Position numbers and translations under genes: made by a program. Below are positions 1 to 8,011 of a stretch of 36,887 nucleotides of DNA, in pieces. This stretch comes from Piscibacillus sp052246295 (GTDB taxonomy: Bacteria > Bacillota > Bacilli > Bacillales > Alkalibacillaceae): assembly GCA_052246295.1 (NCBI GenBank), contig JBQQCO010000024.1; one strand, written 5' to 3'. Within the stretch, counting starts at the first letter, position 1, and each line of letters opens with the position of its first letter. Under the pieces are notes generated by a model. It was not told the DNA's origin and searched no databases. It saw only the letters and a list, made by a program, of their open reading frames with translations.

Positions 1-127
1 AGATTTGCCTAGAGCTTCCTTCAGATTCCGCGTCACCACGGACACCCTTGCCTTCAGCTATGTGCTTACCGCTACTTGGTCACACTCGGGACTTTCACCC
101 GTTAGAGCTCACCCATGACGGGCAAAC
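1..127 (-). mobile_element. Group II intron, 5' end (domain I), truncated by the window edge
   Basis: Read on the minus strand from 127 leftward, the sequence begins GTTTGCCC and carries hallmark domain I segments of bacterial group II introns: GGGTGAAAGTCCCGA, GAAGGCAAGGGTGTCC and GGAATCTGAAGGAAGC. From memory it aligns closely with the 5' end of the Oceanobacillus iheyensis class IIC intron, except that the usual GTGYG start is GTTTG. The rest, including any reverse transcriptase gene, lies outside the window. It begins one base after the T-run of the terminator at 129-157, the usual target of class IIC introns. The intron call is firm; the subclass is an inference. Confidence 0.85.
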
Positions 128-128
128 G

Positions 129-157
129 AAAAAATCCGTCACATATGTGACGGATTT
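129..157 (-). terminator. Rho-independent terminator of the deacetylase gene, intron insertion site
   Basis: A perfect 26-bp palindrome (132-157) follows the deacetylase stop on the minus strand and ends in a run of six T, then C. The group II intron starts immediately after. The stem is thus both the gene's terminator and the likely recognition structure for intron insertion. Confidence 0.85.
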
Positions 158-159
158 AT

Positions 160-1053
160 CTATTCATCATCAATTTGTATTAAATCAGGGTCTAAGAATC
201 CATAACCTTTTTCCTGTAAGCCTTCTAAAATACCTGGTAAAGCAGCATTTGTCCATTCACGATCATGCATTAATAGGTTTGCACCTTTTCCTAATAACGG
301 TTCATTTAACATCACTTCAGTAAGTGCATCTTTTTCCGTGTATTCTGGTTGGAAGTCATATCCATATGACCAATTCATTAAGAGCATATCTTCATTCTTT
401 ACAAGTTCTTTGGCATAATCCGTATTTGCTCCATGTGGTGCACGAAAAAATTTTGGTTTTTCACCTGTAACTTCTTCAATTAAATTATTTAAGCTAAGAA
501 TTTCTTCTTTTTGTTGTTCTTCCGATACTTCACGTAAATTTTTATGGTTATATGTATGGTTTCCTATGTGAAAGCCCATATCATAAATTTCTTTCACAAT
601 CTCTTGTTCTTCTTCTGTATCCATGAAATGGCCATTAACAAAGAAAATAGCCGGTGCATCATATTCCTTTAGTGTTTTAGCCATTTCTAGGGCATATTTG
701 TCTGGTGCATCATCAATTGTAATTAATACAACATTTGGATCCGCATCATCTATTGGTTTGAAATACCAAACATCATTTAAGTAATACTGCGGCTCTATAT
801 TCTCTTCAACATCCTTTACTTCATCCGACTCTTCGTTATGTTTTTTCTCTTCACTCTCTTCTTCATCTGTCTCATTCTCATCAGAAGTTTCTTCGTCATT
901 TTCAGGTTCTTCTTCATTGATTGTCTCTTCCTCATTCTCTACTACTTGCTCCTCATTTTCTTCAGGCTGAATCTTCTCTTGACCTTCTTCAGAACAAGCA
1001 ACTAACAACCATGCAACTAATAAAAACCCCCCAAAAAACTTTAAGTTTCTCAT
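160..1053 (-). CDS. Lipoprotein polysaccharide deacetylase (NodB / carbohydrate esterase 4 fold)
   Basis: 297 residues. A lipoprotein signal ends at LLVA-C (Cys20), so the protein should be anchored to the outer face of the membrane. Residues about 21-90 form a low-complexity linker in which about half the residues are Glu or Asp. A NodB domain follows: motif 1 TIDDAPD (112-118, catalytic/metal Asp pair kept, though canonical is TFDDGP), motif 2 HTYNH (166-170, metal His pair), motif 3 RAPHG (204-208) and a late LLMHD (around 263). The likely role is N-deacetylation of peptidoglycan or another wall glycan; the substrate cannot be told from sequence. A GGGGGAG ribosome binding site precedes the ATG. 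Divergent from opuD, with a sigma-A-like promoter in the shared spacer. Confidence 0.9.
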   Translation of the reverse strand: MRNLKFFGGFLLVAWLLVACSEEGQEKIQPEENEEQVVENEEETINEEEPENDEETSDENETDEEESEEKKHNEESDEVKDVEENIEPQYYLNDVWYFKPIDDADPNVVLITIDDAPDKYALEMAKTLKEYDAPAIFFVNGHFMDTEEEQEIVKEIYDMGFHIGNHTYNHKNLREVSEEQQKEEILSLNNLIEEVTGEKPKFFRAPHGANTDYAKELVKNEDMLLMNWSYGYDFQPEYTEKDALTEVMLNEPLLGKGANLLMHDREWTNAALPGILEGLQEKGYGFLDPDLIQIDDE

Positions 1054-1082
1054 AGCTGTCTCCCCCTTTTTTCTATAATTTG

Positions 1083-1111
1083 ATTATATATGATTGATAG
1101 GTCATTTTGAA
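1083..1111 (-). promoter_or_regulatory. Sigma-A-type promoter for the deacetylase gene
   Basis: Minus strand: TTCAAA (1106-1111), 17-nt spacer, TATAAT (1083-1088), about 30 nt before the start codon. The -10 is perfect; the -35 matches 4 of 6. Confidence 0.6.
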
Positions 1112-1187
1112 TTATAAGTTTGAAATTGGGCAAAAGAAATATATGAACTTTATTTATAAGTTATTCGAAGGGACTGTGTAATAAACG

Positions 1188-2729
1188 ATGAAAAATAAAG
1201 TAACCAAAGTATTTTATATCTCATTAGCTATTGCAATTCTATTCATCATATGGGGTATGATTTCTGAAGATACATTACCAGACTGGAATCTAGGTGCTGT
1301 TACAGGTGAAATACAAGGTTTTTTAGTTGAGAAGTTCGGATGGTTTTACTTGTTATCTGCAACCTCTTTTTTAATATTTGCTCTGTTTCTAATCGCTTCG
1401 AAATACGGTAACATCGTCTTAGGTAAAGATGGTGATAAACCTGAATACAACTATATTACATGGTTTGGAATGTTGTTTAGTGCAGGTATGGGGATTGGAC
1501 TTGTGTTCTGGGGTGCAACAGAACCTATTTACCATTTCAACACTCCTCCTTATGAAGTAGATAGTAATAGTGAAGCTGCTAAAGTTGCTATGCGCTATAG
1601 CTTTTTTCACTGGGGGCTTCACCCTTGGGCAATTTACTCAATATTAGCTTTAGCTTTAGCATACTTTCAGTTCAGAAAAGATGCTCCAGGTTTAATCAGT
1701 AGCACGCTGAGACCTTTATTTGGAGATCGGATGAATGGTGGCTATGGTACTTTAGTTGATGTTATTGCAGTATTTGCTACAGTATTCGGTGTAGCAACTT
1801 CTTTAGGACTAGGTGCGCAGCAAATTAGTAGTGGGTTAGGGTTTATTTTTGAAGGCTTAACGAATGATTTCTCTTTACAATTAATTATTATCGTTGTTGT
1901 AACAGTATTATTCATGCTTTCAGCTATTACTGGACTCAATCGAGGGATTAAATATTTAAGTACAACTAATATTATTTTAGCGTTTATTCTCTTATTCTTT
2001 ATGCTTTTTGCAGGCCCAACAAACTTTATTATGAACTTCTTTACAACAACACTTGGTAGTTATATTCAAAACCTACCAGCGATGAGTTTTAGAACAGCCC
2101 CCTTTAATGAAGATGACACAGGTTGGCTAGAAGGTTGGACAATTTTCTATTGGGCATGGTGGATTGCTTGGGCTCCATTTGTAGCGATGTTTATTGCACG
2201 TGTTTCACGTGGTCGTACTGTACGTGAATTTGTAGTAGGCGTTTTATTAGTCCCAACGCTATTTGGGGCATTATGGTTCTCAGTATTTGGTGGTTCAGCT
2301 ATTGCACTTGAATATAATGAAGGGATGGATTTATTCTCCATCATTTCTGAGACTGGTCAAGAAGCAGCGTTATTTACCGTCTTGGAGAATTATCCATTAA
2401 CAGTTCTAACTTCGTTACTAACGATTTTACTAATTGGCACTTTCTTCATCACATCAGCTGATTCAGCAACATTTGTCTTAGGGATGCAGACAACAGGCGG
2501 TGAATTAAATCCAGACATTAAAGTTAAACTAGCCTGGGGTGTTGTTCAATCTGCTACTGCGGCAGTACTACTATGGCAAGGTGGGCTTGGTGCATTACAG
2601 ACGGCTTCTATTATAGCAGCATTCCCGTTTGCGTTTATACTCATCATGGTAATCTTAGCAATAGTAAAAGAGTTTAAAGAAGAAGCTAGAAACTATCCAT
2701 TAAAACGAAAACGTCCAGAAGATCGATAA
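1188..2729 (+). CDS. opuD: BCCT-family glycine betaine transporter, OpuD-like
   Basis: 513 residues, typical for the betaine/carnitine/choline transporter family, with about 12 hydrophobic segments. The two family signatures are visible: GMGIGLVFWGATEPIYHF (substrate/Na+ region of helix 3) and the Trp-rich WTIFYWAWWIAWAPF box that builds the quaternary-ammonium site, followed by the RVSRGRT loop. It should import glycine betaine or related osmolytes with Na+ and accumulate them under high salinity. The C-terminal tail is short and basic (PLKRKRPEDR), a region linked to osmosensing in relatives such as BetP. The start ATG follows a rather distant AAGGGA. A possible promoter is TTGAAA (1120) with TATGAA (1142). 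Single gene with its own terminator. Substrate choice among betaine, choline and carnitine is inferred. Confidence 0.9.
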   Translation: MKNKVTKVFYISLAIAILFIIWGMISEDTLPDWNLGAVTGEIQGFLVEKFGWFYLLSATSFLIFALFLIASKYGNIVLGKDGDKPEYNYITWFGMLFSAGMGIGLVFWGATEPIYHFNTPPYEVDSNSEAAKVAMRYSFFHWGLHPWAIYSILALALAYFQFRKDAPGLISSTLRPLFGDRMNGGYGTLVDVIAVFATVFGVATSLGLGAQQISSGLGFIFEGLTNDFSLQLIIIVVVTVLFMLSAITGLNRGIKYLSTTNIILAFILLFFMLFAGPTNFIMNFFTTTLGSYIQNLPAMSFRTAPFNEDDTGWLEGWTIFYWAWWIAWAPFVAMFIARVSRGRTVREFVVGVLLVPTLFGALWFSVFGGSAIALEYNEGMDLFSIISETGQEAALFTVLENYPLTVLTSLLTILLIGTFFITSADSATFVLGMQTTGGELNPDIKVKLAWGVVQSATAAVLLWQGGLGALQTASIIAAFPFAFILIMVILAIVKEFKEEARNYPLKRKRPEDR

Positions 2730-2733
2730 TATT

Positions 2734-2766
2734 AAAGCTGATTCGCTTTTAGAGTGGATCAGCTTT
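2734..2766 (+). terminator. Terminator of opuD
   Basis: Inverted repeat AAAGCTGAT / ATCAGCTTT with a 15-nt loop, starting four bases after the opuD stop. The T tract is short (CTTTATTC), so efficiency is uncertain. Confidence 0.65.
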
Positions 2767-2780
2767 ATTCATGATAAATA

Positions 2781-2815
2781 AAAAAAGCCCTAACCCTTAA
2801 AGGATTAGGACTTGT
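2781..2815 (-). terminator. Terminator of the pyruvate dehydrogenase operon
   Basis: On the minus strand AAGTCCTAATCC pairs with GGGTTAGGGCTT (two G-U pairs) followed by a run of seven T, right after the lpdA stop codon. Confidence 0.85.
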
Positions 2816-2823
2816 TAAATACG

Positions 2824-4230
2824 TTATGCAGTGTGAATTGGCATACCTAGTACAACTTCTGCTGCTTCCATTACTGTCTCCCCTAATGTTGGGTGAGCAT
2901 GGATTGTAAGTGATAAGTCTTCTGCAGTCATACCAGCTTCAACAGCAAGACCTAATTCAGCAATTAAGTCACTTGCGTTTGGACCTGCTACTTGAGCACC
3001 GATCACTAAACCGTCAGATTTACGAGTTACTAATTTTACGAAACCATCCGTATCATTAAGTGATAATGCACGGCCGTTTGCTGCAAACGGGAATTTCTTA
3101 GCAACAATTTCATAACCTGCTTCTTTAGCGCTATCTTCGCTATGGCCTACGCTAGCTAACTCAGGATCAGAGAATACTACAGCTGGGATGCCAAGATAAT
3201 CAATTTCTGATTTCTCACCACTAATTGCTTCAGCTGCGATTTTTCCTTCATAAGAAGCTTTGTGTGCTAACTGAGGACCTTCTACGATATCACCAATCGC
3301 ATAGATGTTATCTAAGTTAGTACGGCATTGTTTATCGATTTTGATTAGACCTTTATCGTCAAGATCTAAGCCGATGTCTTCAAGACCCATTTCATCTGTG
3401 TTCGGACGACGACCAACAGTTACTAAAAGATAATCCGCTTCGATTGTTTTCTCTTCGCCTTTTACTTCATAAGTAACTTTTACGCCATTGTCAGTCTCTT
3501 CAACACCTTGAGCCATAGCTTCAGTTACAATGTCAATGCCTTTCTTCTTAAGACGTTTCTTAACTAATTGAGTCATACCCTTCTCAAAGCCACCAAGAAT
3601 ATCTTTAGTACCTTCAAGAATGGTTACTTCACTACCAAAGCTTGCGTAAGCACCACTTAACTCAGTACCGATGTAACCGCCACCGATGACAACTAATTTA
3701 CCAGGGATTTCTTTAAGGTTAAGAGCACCTGTTGAGTCTAATACACGGTCTGAATAAGGGAATTGTTTTAATTCAATTGTACGAGAACCAGTTGCAATAA
3801 TGCAGTTGTTGAACTTATAAGTTTGAGACTGTTTCTCGTCCATGATTTTTACAGTGTTCTTATCAACAAAGTAAGCTTCACCTTTAACGATGTCTACTTT
3901 GTTAGCTTTTAATAAGCTTTCAACACCGCCAGTAAGTTTGTTTACAATTTGACCTTTCCATTCCTGAACTTTATCAAAGTTCACAGAAACGTTTTCTGCC
4001 ACGATTCCCATGTCTTCAGAACCTTTAGCATGCTCAAAGCGGTGACCCGCTGAAATTAATGCTTTAGAAGGAATACAACCAACGTTTAAACAAACACCGC
4101 CTAGGTTACCTTTATCAACAATTGTAACCTTTTGACCTTTTTGAGCAGCACGAATAGCTGCTACATATCCACCAGGACCTGCTCCAACGACAAGAGTATC
4201 TACTTCTTCTGGAAAATCTCCTACTACCAT
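2824..4230 (-). CDS. lpdA: Dihydrolipoyl dehydrogenase (E3 of pyruvate dehydrogenase)
   Basis: 468 residues, the usual length. N-terminal FAD Rossmann motif GAGPGG (17-21), redox-active disulfide CLNVGC (Cys47 and Cys52), a second NAD Rossmann motif VIGGGYIG, the second FAD-binding motif YAIGDI, and the catalytic His-Glu stretch HAHPTLGE at the C-terminus. It reoxidises the dihydrolipoyl arm of E2, passing electrons to NAD+ through FAD. It is the last gene of the pdh operon, three bases after pdhC, so the E3 made here is probably the one used in the pyruvate complex; in Bacillus relatives the same subunit can serve other 2-oxoacid complexes. A strong terminator follows. Confidence 0.97.
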   Translation of the reverse strand: MVVGDFPEEVDTLVVGAGPGGYVAAIRAAQKGQKVTIVDKGNLGGVCLNVGCIPSKALISAGHRFEHAKGSEDMGIVAENVSVNFDKVQEWKGQIVNKLTGGVESLLKANKVDIVKGEAYFVDKNTVKIMDEKQSQTYKFNNCIIATGSRTIELKQFPYSDRVLDSTGALNLKEIPGKLVVIGGGYIGTELSGAYASFGSEVTILEGTKDILGGFEKGMTQLVKKRLKKKGIDIVTEAMAQGVEETDNGVKVTYEVKGEEKTIEADYLLVTVGRRPNTDEMGLEDIGLDLDDKGLIKIDKQCRTNLDNIYAIGDIVEGPQLAHKASYEGKIAAEAISGEKSEIDYLGIPAVVFSDPELASVGHSEDSAKEAGYEIVAKKFPFAANGRALSLNDTDGFVKLVTRKSDGLVIGAQVAGPNASDLIAELGLAVEAGMTAEDLSLTIHAHPTLGETVMEAAEVVLGMPIHTA

Positions 4231-4233
4231 TAT

Positions 4234-5556
4234 CTACGCCTCCATCATGATTAATTGTGGGTCATTTAATAAACGTTTTACATGATTCATCGCATGTTGT
4301 GCAGTAGCACCGTCAATCATACGATGGTCAAAGCTTAATGAAATAGCTAATACCGGTGCAACAACCACTTCACCATCACGAACAACAGGTTTCTCAGCAA
4401 TTCGTCCAATTCCTAATATTGCAACTTCTGGATGGTTAATAACTGGCGTGAACCATTGTCCGCCGGCTGACCCAATATTAGTGATTGAGCATGAAGCACC
4501 TTTCATTTCTTCTGATGATAGTTTACCATCACGAGCTTTTGTTGCCAACTCGTTAACTTCACTAGAAATTTGGAAAATGGATTTACGATCTGCATCTTTT
4601 ACTACAGGAACTAGTAATCCTTTATCAGTATCTGCAGCAATACCAATATTGAAGTAATGCTTCTGAATAATTTCTTCTGTATCATCATCAAATGATGTAT
4701 TTAATACTGGATACTTCTTCAATGTAGATACTAAAGCTTTTACTACATAAGGTAAATAAGTTAGCTTAATTTCTTGCTCAGCAGCAACCTCTTTGAACTT
4801 TTTACGGTGATTCACAAGCTCTGTAACATCAACCTCATCCATTAATGTTACGTGAGGAGCTGTTTGCTTAGATTTAACCATAGCTTTTGCGATTGCTTTT
4901 CTAATACCACTAATTTTTTCACGAGTTTCTGGATAATCGCCAGCAGGAACTGATTGTTTATCTTCTTGTTGTTCTTTAGTAGTATCTGTATCTTCTTTTG
5001 CATCTGTTTCTTGCGTTGCTTGTTCTTGACCACCATCAAGATATTGTTCAATGTCTTCTCTTAAGACACGACCGTTTTTACCAGACCCTTGAACTTTACG
5101 GATATCCACATCATTGTCACGCGCATATTTTCTTACTGATGGCATGGCGATGACACGTTTATCGTCTGTTTCATCAGCATCAGACTCTGAAGAATCCGTT
5201 TTAGGGCTTTTCTCTTTAGATTCTTCCTGTTTTGATTCTTCTTTAGACGAATCTTCTTGCTTGTCTTCTTTCGGCTCTTCTTCATCGTTTGAATCATCAC
5301 TGTCATCCGATTCGTAACCTTCAGCATCAATTTTAATGATAACATCTCCTACAACTGCTGTTTCACCTTCGTCTACTAGCACATCTAGTACTTCACCTTC
5401 AACAGGAGATGGAATTTCTACGACTGCTTTATCATTTTGAACTTCACATAATACATCGTCTTCTTTAATTTCATCGCCTTTTTTCACAAACCATTTGGCG
5501 ATTTCACCTTCGTGAATACCTTCACCTATATCAGGCAGTTTGAATTCGTAGGCCAT
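4234..5556 (-). CDS. pdhC: Dihydrolipoamide acetyltransferase (E2 of pyruvate dehydrogenase)
   Basis: 440 residues. One lipoyl domain at the N-terminus with the lipoylated lysine in QNDKAVVE (Lys43); then a long acidic and Ser/Lys-rich linker (about 85-130); the peripheral subunit-binding domain (about 134-172, PSVRKYARDNDVDI...GSGKNGRVLREDI); a second charged linker; and the catalytic acyltransferase domain (about 210-440) with the active-site SFDHRMIDGA. E2 forms the core of the complex, carrying the acetyl group from E1 to CoA. The single lipoyl domain agrees with Gram-positive enzymes. The highly acidic linker fits a halotolerant host. It lies 19 bases after pdhB and 3 before lpdA, consistent with one transcript. 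Confidence 0.97.
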   Translation of the reverse strand: MAYEFKLPDIGEGIHEGEIAKWFVKKGDEIKEDDVLCEVQNDKAVVEIPSPVEGEVLDVLVDEGETAVVGDVIIKIDAEGYESDDSDDSNDEEEPKEDKQEDSSKEESKQEESKEKSPKTDSSESDADETDDKRVIAMPSVRKYARDNDVDIRKVQGSGKNGRVLREDIEQYLDGGQEQATQETDAKEDTDTTKEQQEDKQSVPAGDYPETREKISGIRKAIAKAMVKSKQTAPHVTLMDEVDVTELVNHRKKFKEVAAEQEIKLTYLPYVVKALVSTLKKYPVLNTSFDDDTEEIIQKHYFNIGIAADTDKGLLVPVVKDADRKSIFQISSEVNELATKARDGKLSSEEMKGASCSITNIGSAGGQWFTPVINHPEVAILGIGRIAEKPVVRDGEVVVAPVLAISLSFDHRMIDGATAQHAMNHVKRLLNDPQLIMMEA

Positions 5557-5575
5557 CTTATTTCCCTCCTAATCA

Positions 5576-6553
5576 TTAAAAGTTAATAGATTGCTTCGCT
5601 TTCTCTACAATATCTTCATAGTTCGGTAACCAAACTTCTTCTGCTTGAGAGAATGGATATACTGTATCAGCCGCTGCTACTCTAAGTACAGGGGCTTCAA
5701 GGTGTAAAATAGCACGTTCTTGTATTTCTGATACAATATTTGCTGCTATACCTGCTTGTTTTTGAGCTTCTTGAATAACAACAGCTCTATTTGTTTTCTT
5801 CACTGACTCGATAATAGTCTCAACATCAATTGGAGATACTGTACGTAAGTCAATTACTTCAGCATCAATATCTTCTTTTTCTAACTCTTCAGCTGCTTTA
5901 AGTGCAGAATGTACCATTGCACCGTATGCAATTAAAGTAATGTCTTTACCTTCACGTTTAACATTTGCTTTACCAATATCAACTGTGTATTCCTCTTCTG
6001 GAACTTCTTCACGGAATGAACGGTAAAGTTTCATATGCTCTAAGAAAATAACTGGATCATTGTCACGAATAGATGAAATTAATAATCCTTTTGCATCGTA
6101 TGGATTAGAAGGGATGACAACTTTTAAACCTGGTTGTTGAGCCATAAGACCTTCTAAACTGTCTGCGTGTAATTCTGGTGTGTGTACACCACCACCGAAT
6201 GGCGAACGAATCGTCATTGGTGCATGCCATCTACCACCTGAACGATAACGCATACGTGCAGCTTGACCACTTACTGCATCCATTGCTTCATAGACGAAGC
6301 CGAAGAATTGAATTTCAGGTACAGGACGGAACCCTTGTGTAGACAGACCAACTGCCATACCGATAATACCTGATTCAGCTAACGGCGTATCAAATACTCG
6401 TTCTTCACCGAAATCTTCTTGTAAACCTTCTGTCGCACGGAATACGCCTCCGTTTTGGCCAACGTCTTCACCAAAAACGAGCACATTTTCATCATTTTTA
6501 AGTTCCGTACGAAGAGCATCAGTTATTGCTTGAATCATTGTCATCTGTGCCAT
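5576..6553 (-). CDS. pdhB: Pyruvate dehydrogenase E1 component, beta subunit
   Basis: 325 residues, the standard size of the E1-beta chain. It carries the typical transketolase-like pyrimidine-domain start (ITDALRTELKNDENVLVFGEDVG), the RVFDTPLAESGIIGMAVG segment and the GG(V)HTPELHADS region, with a C-terminal transketolase domain (DLRTVSPID). With PdhA it forms the alpha2beta2 thiamine-diphosphate enzyme that decarboxylates pyruvate and reductively acetylates the E2 lipoyl arm. It starts three bases after the pdhA stop and is probably translationally coupled to it. A branched-chain 2-oxoacid E1 is the main alternative, but the gene order and the partner ykyA/defB context favour pyruvate. 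Confidence 0.95.
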   Translation of the reverse strand: MAQMTMIQAITDALRTELKNDENVLVFGEDVGQNGGVFRATEGLQEDFGEERVFDTPLAESGIIGMAVGLSTQGFRPVPEIQFFGFVYEAMDAVSGQAARMRYRSGGRWHAPMTIRSPFGGGVHTPELHADSLEGLMAQQPGLKVVIPSNPYDAKGLLISSIRDNDPVIFLEHMKLYRSFREEVPEEEYTVDIGKANVKREGKDITLIAYGAMVHSALKAAEELEKEDIDAEVIDLRTVSPIDVETIIESVKKTNRAVVIQEAQKQAGIAANIVSEIQERAILHLEAPVLRVAAADTVYPFSQAEEVWLPNYEDIVEKAKQSINF

Positions 6554-6556
6554 TGC

Positions 6557-7654
6557 TTACTTCGACTCCTTTTCTTTATATTCTTCCATTTGCTCTTTTA
6601 AGTTGTATGGAAGTTCTTCGTACATAATTGAGATAAGATCAGTAACTTTCTGTTTATCTTGACCGTCAGCTTTTTTGATTGCGGCTTTAATTTCTTCTTT
6701 AGCCGTTTCAATGACTTCGTTTTCTTTTTCTTCTGACCATAAATCTTTGCCTTCTAAGTATTTACGGAAACGTACTAATGGGTCTTTTTTCTCCCATTCA
6801 TCATCCATATCCTCCGTACGATAACGAGTTGGGTCATCCCCTGCCATCGTATGTGGACCATAACGGTAAGTATAAGTTTCAATTAGAGTTGGACCCTCAC
6901 CATTAATGGCACGCTCACGTGCTTCTTTAGTTACTTGATATACTGCTAAGACATCCATACCATCGACTAAATAGCCTGGAATCCCAACAGCTGCTGCTTT
7001 TTGTGCCACAGTTTGCGCTGCAGATTGTTTTTCTACAGGAACTGAAATAGCAAATTGGTTGTTCTGAACAACAAAAATTGCCGGAGCTTGATATGCACCT
7101 GCAAAGTTCATACCTTCATAGAAATCACCTTGAGACGCACCACCATCACCAGTGTAAGTAATTGCTACATTCTTTTTACCACGGCGTTTTAAGCCAAGCG
7201 CAACACCAGCGGTTTGAGTAATTTGCGCCCCAATAATAATTTGTGGGCTTAAAGCATTCAAATCTTCAGGCATTTGATTACCGTGAAAATGTCCTCTTGA
7301 GAATAAAAATGCTTGATATAATGGTAGGCCGTGCCAAATTAACTGTGGTACATCACGGTATGCTGGTAATATAAAATCTTCTTTTTCTAGCGCAAAGTGA
7401 GTACCTAGTTGAGATGCTTCTTGTCCTGCAGTTGGTGCATAGAATCCTAGACGTCCCTGACGATTTAACGCAATCGAACGTTGGTCTAGTACTCTCGTAT
7501 ACACCATACGACGCATTAACTCAACTAAATCGTCATCAGATAAGTCGGGCATAGCATCTTCGTTTACGATCTCTCCATCTTCATTTAAGATCTGAATCAT
7601 TTCAAATTTTTCATCGATTCCTTCAAGTGGACTTTTAAAGCTCACTCTAGTCAC
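6557..7654 (-). CDS. pdhA: Pyruvate dehydrogenase E1 component, alpha subunit
   Basis: 365 residues. The thiamine-diphosphate motif runs from GDGGASQGDFYEG to the VVQNNQFAIS Asn pair, with the regulated-loop-like region YRYGPHTMAGDDPTRYR. It supplies the cofactor-binding half of E1. The first in-frame GTG (7654) overlaps a GAGGTG Shine-Dalgarno; a second GTG at 7645, giving MSFKSPLEG, lies six bases after that GAGGTG and is a credible alternative start. First gene of the operon pdhA-pdhB-pdhC-lpdA. Its leader is about 150 nt and is driven by a clear promoter with an overlapping inverted repeat. In B. subtilis the same four genes lie beside ykyA and defB, as here. Confidence 0.95.
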   Translation of the reverse strand: MTRVSFKSPLEGIDEKFEMIQILNEDGEIVNEDAMPDLSDDDLVELMRRMVYTRVLDQRSIALNRQGRLGFYAPTAGQEASQLGTHFALEKEDFILPAYRDVPQLIWHGLPLYQAFLFSRGHFHGNQMPEDLNALSPQIIIGAQITQTAGVALGLKRRGKKNVAITYTGDGGASQGDFYEGMNFAGAYQAPAIFVVQNNQFAISVPVEKQSAAQTVAQKAAAVGIPGYLVDGMDVLAVYQVTKEARERAINGEGPTLIETYTYRYGPHTMAGDDPTRYRTEDMDDEWEKKDPLVRFRKYLEGKDLWSEEKENEVIETAKEEIKAAIKKADGQDKQKVTDLISIMYEELPYNLKEQMEEYKEKESK

Positions 7655-7810
7655 CTCTTCCTTTCAAATAAATTCCTCATTATAGTTTACCTAAACTGCC
7701 GAGTACTAATCGTATTCTTTACATTATGTACCCCAAAATTACCTACCTTAATCATGCCTGTTACACTCATTTTCACAGAATAACTAATACAACTCTGCAC
7801 TATTTAGTAG

Positions 7811-7838
7811 ATTATATCATATTATACATGACCGTCAA
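7811..7838 (-). promoter_or_regulatory. Sigma-A promoter of the pdh operon
   Basis: Minus strand TTGACG (7833-7838), 16-nt spacer, TATAAT (7811-7816). It predicts a transcript start near 7804 and a leader of about 150 nt. The leader holds one unsupported 27-codon frame and no recognisable riboswitch. Confidence 0.75.
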
Positions 7839-7863
7839 ACACTTTTAAACATTAGTGTTTGAC
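7834..7863. promoter_or_regulatory. Inverted repeat overlapping the pdh -35 box, candidate operator
   Basis: Perfect 10-bp arms GTCAAACACT (7834-7843) and AGTGTTTGAC (7854-7863) separated by 10 nt. The promoter-proximal arm contains the -35 hexamer. It has no T-run on either side and is not placed behind a gene, so an operator is more likely than a terminator. The binding protein is unknown to me; it does not read as a Rex or CcpA site. Confidence 0.5.
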
Positions 7864-7956
7864 TAAAATATAATCATTATCTTGAATTTAATATAACAAC
7901 AACCTGTTACATAAAAATATGCTCCCTGTAATATAACAGTTGAAATTTATGATACA

Positions 7957-7993
7957 AAAAAGAGCACACAATTATTCGAGAACTGTGTGCTCT
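7957..7993 (-). terminator. Terminator of ykyA
   Basis: Perfect 10-bp stem AGAGCACACA / TGTGTGCTCT with a 13-nt loop, followed on the minus strand by a T-run, about 18 bases after the ykyA stop. Confidence 0.85.
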
Positions 7994-8011
7994 GTGTTAT
8001 GACAATTTTTA

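Noticed and set aside
48..323. A plus-strand reading frame of 91 codons at the left edge
   Set aside because: It runs antisense through the group II intron end, the terminator and the deacetylase 3' end, has no ribosome binding site, and is the kind of false protein often called on group II introns.
5114..5345. Ser-rich and Lys-rich frames on both strands across pdhC
   Set aside because: They are shadows of the acidic low-complexity linker of E2 in other frames.
7660..7780. A 27-codon frame in the pdh leader (begins MSVTGMIKVG)
   Set aside because: No Shine-Dalgarno precedes it and nothing in it suggests an attenuator; regarded as chance.
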